Assembly: GCF_023898315.1 (NCBI RefSeq)
Contig: NC_064619.1
Coordinates: forward strand, 340,925,650-340,989,649
Direction: 5' to 3'
Source: Schistocerca nitens
Lineage: Eukaryota > Arthropoda > Insecta > Orthoptera > Acrididae
Length of the DNA: 64,000 nt
Shown piece after piece: positions 56,630 through 64,000 of the stretch (positions are counted from its first letter, which is position 1; every line of letters begins with the position of its first letter). The translations under genes and the position numbers were made by a program. The notes under the pieces were generated by a model. It was not told the origin of the DNA. It did not search any database and was given only the letters and a program-made list of their open reading frames with translations.

Positions 56630-57287
56630 GTGCCAACTTTTCATCTCATAGTATCACTTGCAACATACGTTCTCCATTATTTGCTGAAAGTATTCTAACC
56701 TCTCTCTTCCTTCTACAGTTTTACCCTCTATAGCTCCCTCTAGTATCATAGAAATTATTCCCTGATGTCTTAACAGATGCCCTATCACCCTGCCCCTTCT
56801 GCTTGTCGGTGTTTTCCATATATTCGTTTTCCCGCCGTTTCCACGAAGAACCTTCTCATTCCTTACCTTATCAGTCCACCTAATTTTCAAAATTCGTCTC
56901 AAACGCTTCGATTCTCTTCTGTTCCGGTTTTCCACAGTCCACGTTTCACTACCGTACTATGCTGTGCTCTAAACGTACATTCTCAGAAATTTCTCCCTCA
57001 AATTAAGGCCTATGTTTGACACTAGTAGTTTATCTTGGGTAGCAATGCCCTTTTTGCCGGTGGTTGTCTGCTTTTTACATCCTCCTTGGTCATGGATTAC
57101 ATTGCTGCCTAGGTGGAAGAATCCCTTACTTTCATCTACTTCGTTATCACCAATGCTGACGTTAAGTTTCTTGGTATCATCATTTCTGTCACTCCTCATT
57201 ACTTTCATCTTTCGTCGATTTACTCTGAATCAATATTCTGTACTCATTAGATTGTTCAGTTGTCAAATACAGGCCTTAAATTGAAGA
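56630..57287 (-). pseudogene. LINE RT thumb and C-terminal part
   Basis: The minus strand reads KKLNVSIGDNEVDESKGFFH and LGSNVI (after the RT palm), then, past a junction, LRRILKIRWTDKVRNEKVLR and GRVIGHLLRHQGIISMILEG with GKTVEGRERLEYFQQIMENV. These are the last RT blocks and the C-terminal tail of a common LINE family. The catalytic palm is absent. Confidence 0.82.
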
Positions 57288-57612
57288 AATTTGGTGTACG
57301 TTTGGAGCACAGCATTGTATGGTAGTGAATCCTGAGCAGTTGGAAAGCCAGAAAAGAAAAGACTCGAAGCGTTTGAGACCTGCTATAGAAATACGTTGAG
57401 TGTTCAGACTGTAAGGTAAGGAATGAGGAGGTTCTAATCAGAACCGGCGAGGAAACGGACATGTGCAGCTAGAGGGCAGGTTGATAGGAGATGTCTTATG
57501 ATGGCAAGGAATATGTTCCATGTTTCTGCAGGGAGCTGCAAAGGGTAAATATTGTAGGGGAAGATGGAAGTAGGAAAATATCCAATAAATAAATGAGGAC
57601 GTTGGGTGCAAT
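57288..57612 (+). pseudogene. LINE C-terminal fragment, opposite orientation
   Basis: The plus strand reads VWSTALYGSES with RLEAFETCYRNTLSV, the block that would follow directly on the fragment at 56969-57208 if that were on the same strand. Further stops follow; RWVQLLH-like sequence ends it. It meets the minus-strand fragment head to head at about 57288. Confidence 0.65.
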
Positions 57613-57639
57613 TGCTACACACAGACCAGCCACGAACAA

Positions 57640-57790
57640 ATGTGCTGTGCTAACCTCTTCATCTCACAGTGTAGCACTTACAACAAACGTTATCAGTTAC
57701 TTATTGGATTTATTCCAATTTCTGTTTCCTCTACGGTTTTTACCGTCTACACATTATTTAGTTCTGTGCAAGTTATTTCTTGTTAAAATT
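57640..57790 (-). pseudogene. LINE 3' end fragment
   Basis: The DNA phrases CTTCATCTCACAGTGTAGCAC and CTCTACGGTTTTTACCGTCTAC match, in order, CTTTTCATCTCATAGTATCAC and CTTCTACAGTTTTACCCTCTA of the copy at 56630. A third fragment of the same family. Confidence 0.55.
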
Positions 57791-57989
57791 GAAGTTGCAG
57801 AGCAGCCACAGGTCGTCTGTAAGTCTTTATTTTTATTTTTACATGTTGCACTCGACCAATGCATCTCCAGAACTGTGCAACTACTGTAAAGTGCTTTACA
57901 CCACTATATAGTAAGATAGATTCACAGATTCAAAAAGTAGTAACTTACATTACGTCGCCGAAGTCCACACGTTACGAATATCGGGCTGT

Positions 57990-58310
57990 GTATAGCGCCA
58001 CCGACATACATAAAATGGAGTAAGTTGGATGTGCACAGTTAACATAAACTTTCTGATAAGTACATTCTAACATTAAACAGCAAGACATACCATTTCTTGT
58101 TATTTCTGTTGTATTAACACCAGTAATTATTCTGCCCCTTTTTCTTGTCAATGTTCCCACATTTTCCACTTCTCACCGATTCGGCGGAGAACTTGATAAT
58201 TTTCAACATCTTTCTACAACATGGCATCTCAAACGCTGATAGTCTCTAGTGTTTCAGTTTTCCCACAGTGTAAGAGTCACTGCCATATAATCTTGTGCTT
58301 CAGACATACA
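57990..58310 (-). pseudogene. LINE C-terminal fragment
   Basis: The minus strand reads RLYGSDSYTVGKLK and RLSAFEMPCCRKMLKIIK, then a KRGRIITG block, the same C-terminal region as the fragments at 56630-57612 but from another copy. Stops and shifts throughout. Confidence 0.6.
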
Positions 58311-58334
58311 ATTTAAGAAAGAAAAAAAATAAGA

Positions 58335-59899
58335 AAATGACGGACCACGAAGGAATTATCCGAATGGCACGGAAATCAGTACACTCATTTACGTGTACAG
58401 GCAAACAAATGACTATACTTTCAGAAAGGTTAGATCATTTATTCAAGAGAAAGAGCTTCACAAATTGAGCAAGTCAATAATTCGTTTGGCCCTTACGCAA
58501 ACAGTTAATCGGCTAGGCATTGGGTGATACAGTTTTTGCATGTCCTCATCAGAGATCGTGACAATTTCTGTCCAGTTGGCTCGATATATCGTCAAAATCC
58601 GAAATGGTCAGAGGTCCCTTCCCATAATTCTCCAAACCTTCTCAACTAGGGAGAGATCTGGCGACCTTGATGGCCACGGTAGGGTTTGCAAACCCGAAGA
58701 AAAGAAGTAGAAACTCTCCTCGTGTTTGGGTGGGCATTATTTTGCTAAATGGCTGGGGCGGCCGAGCGGTTCTAGGCGCTACAGTCTGGAACCGCGCGAC
58801 CGCTACGGTCGCAGGTTCGAATCCTGCCTCGGGCATGTATGTGTGTGACGTCCTTAGGTTAGTTAGGTTTAAGTAGTTCTAAGTTCTAGGGGACTGATGA
58901 CCTCAGCAGTTAAGTCCCATAGTCCTCAGAGCCATTTGAACCATTATTTTGCTCAGATGTAAGTCCAGAATGGCTTGCCGTGATGGGCAGCAAAACAGGG
59001 CGCAGAATACCGTTAACGAACCACTGTGCTATAAGCGTGACGTGGATGACAACCAAAGGCGTCCTGCTGTGAAAAGAAATGGCACCCTAGACAATCGCTC
59101 TGGTTGACGGGCCGTATGGCGGTCGACAATCAGTATCCTACCACTGCTCAGGATATCTCCAGACACCTCGTCAACAAAAAATCTCATTGACTGGAGTAGG
59201 TCTTCAGTGATGAGTCCTGCTTCAACGTGTGCTCCGATGGCCAGCGAAGACGTGTCTGAAGATGTCCCCGACAGCTCTGGGATACCAATTTGAGCGTCGC
59301 CTGACATACGGCCCGACAAGTAGGGATGATGGTCTCGGGTGCGATGTCTTTTCATAGCACGACCACTTCGGTTGTCATCCGCAGTACTCTTACAGCACAG
59401 CGGTGCGTCGACAATATTCTACGCCTCGTTTTGTTGCCCTTCTTGGTAAGCCATCCTGGACTTATATTTCAGAAAGATAATGCCGGCACGTACACGGCGG
59501 CAAGAGTTTCTACTGTTTGTCTTCGTGCTTATCAAACTCTACTTCGGCCAGCAAGTTCGCCGGATCTCTTCCCAACAGAGAACGTTTGTAGCATTATGGG
59601 CAGGGCCCTCCGACGAGCTCAAGATTTTCACGATCTAACGCGCCAATTGGACTGAATCTGGCATTATATCCTTCAAGTGGACATCCAACAATTCTATCAG
59701 TCAATGCCAAGCCGGAAAAATGCTTCCAAAAGGGCCTGGGGTGGATCAGCGCGGTACTGGTTTGTTCAGTTCTGAGGCGCTTTCTCTTGAATAAATCATC
59801 CAGTTTGATTTTTTGTAATCATTTGTTTGTCTGAACATGTACATCAGATCTTCCGATTTTAGTTCCATTCGAGTAATTCCATCGTGGGTCGTCTTTTTG
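58335..59899. pseudogene. Palindromic Tc1-like element
   Basis: Outer ends AAGGAATTATCCGAATGG (left) and TTCGAGTAATTCCATCGTGG (right) are the inverted termini of the family also seen at 32840-33821. Inside, the left arm holds the C-terminal transposase sequence on the minus strand (LPSRSPDLSLVEKVWRIMGR near 58620-58670). The right arm holds it again on the plus strand: MMVSGAMSFHSTTTSVVIRS, IFQKDNAGTYTAARVS, SPDLFPTENVCSIMGRAL, 59326-59655. Pairing runs to a centre near 59167-59243, where the plus strand adds DWSRSSVMSP (first catalytic block, degenerate). So two copies of the gene's 3' half converge on the ends. Without its SINE it is about 1.36 kb. Confidence 0.82.
58747..58941 (+). repeat. 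tRNA-derived SINE, main family
   Basis: Twelve-base duplication CATTATTTTGCT at 58735-58746 and 58942-58953. Head GCGGCCGAGCGGTTC and perfect B box GGTTCGAATCC at the left, body ending CAGAGCCATTTGAAC. Inserted in the left arm of the palindromic Tc1-like element. Confidence 0.95.
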
Positions 59900-59927
59900 A
59901 GCGCGCGCGCGCTTGTGTGTGTGTGTA
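59900..59927. repeat. GC/GT dinucleotide microsatellite
   Basis: (GC)6 followed by T and (TG)7-type repeat, touching the right end of the palindromic element. Alternating purine-pyrimidine sequence of this kind can adopt Z-DNA. Confidence 0.9.
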
Positions 59928-59952
59928 CAGCCTCAGAAATTTCTTCAATGAA

Positions 59953-60265
59953 ATGAATACCCTTAGCTGCATACAGGCGTTGATATAAGTCAACGGGGAC
60001 AGTTGAAAAAGTGTGCCCCGACCGTAACTCGAACCCGGGATCTCCTGCTTATATGGCAGACGCTGTATCCTTCTGAGCCACCGAGGACACAGAGGATAGT
60101 GCGACTACAGGGACTTACCTCTGGCACATCTCCCGTGAACCCACATTCGCAACTTATTGTCAAACACTATATTCATAGTGCCCTTGCCCATCATTATTCG
60201 CGGCTTTTCCGCCGATTCGCGTAAGAGTTCGGGCATTGTTTGTGCATCAGCGTAGAAGAAGATGG
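59953..60265 (-). repeat. Partial relative of the foldback element
   Basis: TAGCTGCATACAGGCGTTGA and AACGGGGACAGTTGAAAAAG match the outer arm of the element at 52980-53443. A minus-strand tRNA-like segment follows (B box GGTTCGAGTTAC, damaged; anticodon arm GCCATATAAGCAGG), then the middle sequence and GTAAGAGTTCGGGCATTGTT. The second tRNA-like arm is absent. Confidence 0.75.
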
Positions 60266-60329
60266 TCAAATGGCCAGTGAGTCTTAACTATATATATAGA
60301 AATTTCTTCGTCATTTAACGCCGATGGTA

Positions 60330-60720
60330 GATACGAGTAGACTTCTTTCAGGCATGAATGTCCTTCTTGGCTGTGCTCGTCTGTTTTTCTTTTTTACCTT
60401 TTTTTGTGTCTTTCTTGTTTCGTCCGTCATGTGTAATTTTGTTTCCGAGGTAGCAGAATTCCTCCATTGCTTCTTCTTCGTGGCTAATAATTTTGATCTT
60501 AACTTTATCGCTATTTTCGTTTCTGCTACTCCTCATTACATGCGTCTCTCGTATGGTTACTCTTAATCCGCTGTGTGTGGTTTTAACTTCGTTCTATAGA
60601 TACTCCAACTCTTGAACCTTACTTTTATTTCCATCATTGTTTCTTCAACGAACAGAGTGATAGTAGAGGGGAATGTCTACATTATATACACTTTCAAATC
60701 AGAACATTTCACACTTATTT
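60330..60720 (-). pseudogene. LINE RT thumb fragment
   Basis: The minus strand reads MRSSRNENSDKVKIKI and EEEAMEEFCYLGNKITHDGR, the block after the RT palm (FxYLGS motif), like the fragment at 56969-57208. Both ends are worn. Confidence 0.6.
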
Positions 60721-61110
60721 TTCTCTCTTGGTTCTAATACGTAATGTCAAATACCCCTCTATCCCCAGAGCTTACATATATTTTCTTGAGAATTTAGAAT
60801 ATCTTGCACCATTTTGCATAGTCAAACTCTTTTTCTTGGTGCTCTCGACACAATTGTATGAATCGGGCGTCCCTTTACGCAATCGACACAGTTGCAGATT
60901 CATGTCTAGAGATGTCTATCGCAGATGGGGACGAAAACTCAGCGAATAGTTCTATGCATCGAGAACAGCCTCTCAGCCTGGAAGTGTTAAATGAAGAAGG
61001 ACCACATTTTCTGTATTATCAGTCTCACCTAAACTTTGGAAGTGTGGTTACTAGATTGTACTTAAAGCCTGTCTCATATGCACCACATGATCAAAAGCAC
61101 CTGGTCACGT
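60721..61110. other. No feature recognised
   Basis: The plus frames 60728-60949 and 60858-61115 carry no recognised motif. Confidence 0.4.
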
Positions 61111-61119
61111 ATTAGTTGA

Positions 61120-61970
61120 CATTACTATGGTGTCTGTCCACTCTTCTCCTGTATGACGGTTTTAGCTCTGTTAAGGACACTTCCAGTGATGTGTCTCGAC
61201 GTCTGTGACGGAATGGGTGACCAGCGGAGGTAACGATGTTGGACGCTGGGGTTTGGTGAGAATCGACGTTCTAACTCAGCGCAAAAGTGCTCCACTGGAT
61301 TCAGGACGGAAAACTGGGCAGGCATGTCCATAAGGATTGTTACTGTCCACGCTGCTTTACGCCAGGATGCACTGTATACTGACACAAACTACCATCGCCT
61401 CCAATCTATTCCTCTACAGTACGTTGTTCACAATGCTGCACAGATCGCACACTACTTGAAGATCGCGCGTTGAATGCAGCATTCCCAATCATGGCAACAA
61501 TAACTTCTTCGACAATTTGTGACGCAACTGGCCGCCGGCCTCTGCCAGGAGTAATTCCCAAATTGGTCGTTAATTCTAACTTCTGAATCACGATCTTCAA
61601 TCCCGGCGTGGGACGAGGACCTCTCCAAATTCCTTCAACGCGTCGATACTAGCGAAGAGCAGCAGCACTACCGATGTTTTGATGAAACAGCTTTATGAGT
61701 AAAGTCCAACCCACCTCGTCCGGACCGCTGCTGACTCTCTGTAACTGTATTTCACACTGTATTGCACACTCGTTCTTGCGTTTCAATCCTTTGTCGCTAT
61801 ACCAGTAACCGTGCCTAATGACAAGTAATGATACTAACACTACTAATAACATAAATCCTGCAGCTCACAATCTGAACATCATTCCTATAAAGTTTGGTAC
61901 CCACACGGAAAATAATTTTCCGTCTACAAGGGCTCACTTGCCTAAAGTTTAATTATAACCAACCTGTACT
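61120..61970 (-). pseudogene. Mariner-like transposase remnant, N-terminal part
   Basis: The minus strand reads LGITPGRGRRPVASQIVEEV then AFNARSSSSVRSVQ, the linker and second DNA-binding domain of a mariner-like group. The 5' region (about 61790-61970) matches 14080-14250, where the C-terminal half of the same family survives. The catalytic blocks are unreadable; near 61340 PAQFSVLNPVEHFCAELE could be a worn last block. Confidence 0.5.
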
Positions 61971-61984
61971 TTACTGTTTGCACT

Positions 61985-62320
61985 ACAAATGAAGCCAGGT
62001 AAGGTTCTCCTGGTATTCGCCAATCCCAAACAGTTACATCAGATTCAGACAGGGTACAACGTGATTCATCACTCCAAATCCCTCATTTCCAGCATCTACT
62101 GCTCAGTGGTGTCGTTCTTTACATAATCTCCAACGACGTTTAACATTACCTACAGAAATGTGCTGCTTATGAGAAGCTGTGAGACCGCTGTACCCCATTC
62201 CTCTTGACACACTACGCACAGTTATTGTTCTAACTGGACTGCTAGTGGGGCTTTGGAACTCGCGAGTTATCCCTTCCACAGATTTCATGTGATTTTTCGT
62301 TACCATTCTTTCTAACGCTC
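61985..62320 (-). pseudogene. Tc1-like transposase fragment
   Basis: The minus strand reads LERMVTKNHMKSVEGITREF and TVRSVSRGMGYSG, the DNA-binding region of a Tc1-like transposase, then VKRRWRLCKERHH leading towards the first catalytic block. The rest is absent, and the right end is a LINE tail. Confidence 0.65.
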
Positions 62321-62321
62321 C

Positions 62322-62570
62322 CTTTCTACATCTACATGCACATTTGTACCCTGCGAACCACTGTGAAGTGAATGGCAGAGGGTACAGCGTACGTCCCACT
62401 GTACCAGTTATTAAGGCTTTTTCCCGTCCCATTCGTGTATGGGGCGCGGGAAAATTGACAGTTTAATTGTTTCTGTGCAGACTGCAATTAATCTAGTCTT
62501 ATCCTCACGATCCCTATGGGGGCGATATGTATGAGGTTTTAGTATATTCCTCGAGTCATCGTTTAAGGGG
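62322..62570 (-). mobile_element. LINE 3' tail fragment
   Basis: CTACATCTACATGCACATTTG is the minus-strand form of the tandem ATGTAGATG tail seen at 23149 and 27570. It is followed by CCACTGTGAAGTGAATGGCAGAGGG and the trailer of the same or a close LINE family. No coding part is preserved. Confidence 0.65.
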
Positions 62571-62850
62571 CTCCGGAAAGGCTGAAAATCATGAAAAGTT
62601 CAATTTTTACTTTTTTGCGTTTTCTGAACCTGCAGACTATTACCTTTTAATAGATATATAATTTATTCAATTCCGAAGACTACAACTATTTTTAAATATT
62701 TTTGAAATGTGTTCTACATGGGCGTGACCCACTGTGGCGCTGTTAAACTGCTGTCAAATGGTGTTATTATTAACGTCCGTGTTCATCAGGTACATTTTAG
62801 TGATGTGAGATAAAGTATGTGTTGTGGCTAACCTGTGATGGTTCAATATA

Positions 62851-64000
62851 CAGGGTGAGTCAACTAACATTACCGCTGGATATATCTCGTAAACCACATC
62901 AAATACTGACGAATCGATTCCACAGACCGAACGTGAGGAGAGGGGCTAGTGTAATTGGTTAATACAAACCATACAAAAATGCACGGAAGTATGTTTTTTA
63001 ACACAAACCTACGTTTTTTTAAATGGAACCCCGTTAGTTTTGTTAGCACATCCGAACATATAAACAAATACGTAATCAGTGCCGTTTATTGCATTGTAAA
63101 ATGTTAATTACATCCGGAGATATTGTAACCTAAAGTTGACACTTTAGTACCACTCCTCCACTGTTCGATCGTGTGTATCGGAGAGCACCGAATTACGTAG
63201 GGATCCAAGGGGAACGGTGATGGACCTTAGGTACAGAAGAGACTGGAACAGCACATTACGTCCACATGCTAACACCTTTTTATTGGTCTTTTTCACTGAC
63301 GCACATGTACATTACCATGAGGGGTGAGGTACACGTACGCACGTAGTTTCCGTTTTCAATTACGGAGTGGAATAGAGTGTGTCCCGACACGTCAGGCCAA
63401 TAGATGTTCAATGTGGTGGCCTTCATTTGCTGCACACAATTGCAATCTCTGGCGTAATGAATGTCGTAGACGCCGCAGTACATCTGGTGTAATGTCGCCG
63501 CAGGCTAACACAATACGTTGTTTCATATCCTCTGGGGTTGTAGGCACATCACGGTACACATTCTCCTTTAACGTACCCCACAGAAAGAAGTCCAGAGGTG
63601 TAAGATCAGGAGAACGGGCTGGCCAATTTATGCGTCCTCCACGTCCTATGAAACGCCCGTCGAACATCCTGTCAAGGGTCAGCCTGGTGTTAATTGCGTA
63701 ATGTGCAGGTGCACCATCATGCTGACACCACGTACGTCGACGCGTTTCCAGTGGGACATTTTCGAGCAACGTTGGTAGATCAATCTGTAGAAACGCGATG
63801 TATGTTGCAGCTGTTTGGGCCCCTGCAATGAAGTGAGGACCAATGAGGTGGTCGCCAATGATTCCGCACCATACATTTAGTCCACGGTCGCCGTCGCTCT
63901 ACCTGTCTGAGCCAGGGAGGATTGTCCACGGACCAGTAATGCATGTTCCGTAGATTCACTGCCCCGTGGTTTGTGAAACCCGCTTCATCGGTAAACAGGT
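62851..64000 (-). mobile_element. Mariner-like (DD41D-type) element, cut by window edge
   Basis: Begins CAGGGTGAGTCAACTAACAT right after a TA at 62849-62850, taken as its 3' terminal repeat. The trailer is about 540 bases and the gene runs leftward from the window edge. The other end is outside the window. Confidence 0.75.
63392..64000 (-). pseudogene. Mariner-like transposase, DD41D-type, partial
   Basis: At the window edge the minus strand reads LFTDEAGFTNHGAVNL (first catalytic Asp) and MHYWSVDNPPWLRQ. One base has been lost or gained near 63880, where the frame moves to NVWCGIIGDHLIGPHFIAGA. The rest is clean: CQHDGAPAHY (second Asp) and NWPARSPDLTPLDFFLWGTL (third catalytic Asp, in PLDFF). 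There are 41 residues between the second and third Asp. The end is ANEGHHIEHLLA and a stop. One frameshift in an otherwise good reading frame suggests a fairly young copy. Confidence 0.85.

Noticed and set aside
60324-60566. 80-residue Phe/Val-rich plus-strand frame that looks like membrane segments
   Set aside because: It is antisense to a recognisable LINE RT fragment (FCYLGNKITHDGR).
1-64000. CRISPR arrays or bacterial operons
   Set aside because: No evenly spaced direct repeats with unique spacers and no runs of adjacent long genes; the repeats are tRNA-derived SINEs and transposons of animal type.

Overview
This window looks like repeat-rich nuclear DNA from an orthopteran insect, most probably a grasshopper or locust of the Schistocerca type. 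That assignment is inference. It rests on the many copies of a tRNA-derived SINE whose wording I know from locust genomes, on the very large intron, and on the dense Tc1/mariner, LINE and Penelope-like content. There is no bacterial or organellar gene layout and no CRISPR array.

Only one host gene is clearly supported. It is an adenylate-kinase-family gene on the minus strand, seen as two consecutive coding exons: 32655-32768, with the adenylate kinase signature, and the terminal exon 21903-22400, with the end of the kinase domain and a glutamine-rich tail. Both ends are in the same phase, and the intervening intron is about 10.25 kb. The 5' exons, including the P-loop, were not found and may lie beyond the window. 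A possible first exon of an unrelated plus-strand gene near 51912 is weak.

Layout. 1-9.4 kb: SINE copies in otherwise unrecognised AT-rich DNA, with a decayed mariner-like element near 4-5 kb. 9.5-11.3 kb: a G/T-rich unit that could be a solo LTR. 12.2-18.1 kb: a decayed Tc1-like element, a decayed mariner-like element with a SINE, a LINE fragment, and one Tc1-like element with an uninterrupted 340-residue transposase (16631-18052). 18-22 kb: unique-looking DNA and the 3' end of the kinase gene. 22.4-32.6 kb: the kinase intron, holding two LINE 3' ends, a pyrimidine-rich tandem array, a Penelope-like GIY-YIG fragment, two Tc1-like elements and a three-copy local duplication. 32.8-44.4 kb: more Tc1 and mariner elements nested in each other, and a 0.9-kb tandem duplication. 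44.5-48.3 kb: an R1-like LINE broken by a SINE and by a mariner-type element that itself carries a retroposed hairpin. 50-64 kb: LINE fragments in both orientations, a foldback element with tRNA-like arms, a palindromic Tc1-like element, and a mariner-like element that runs off the right edge.

The mobile genes mostly do not act together; they record successive insertions. TA duplications flank many DNA transposons and 9-14 bp duplications flank many retroposons, so the order of events can often be read directly. The most unusual items are the 288-bp near-perfect hairpin at 45.4-45.7 kb, the palindromic Tc1-like copy at 58.3-59.9 kb, the intact Tc1-like transposase with a shortened D-E spacing, and the kinase with a short lid region and glutamine-rich end.
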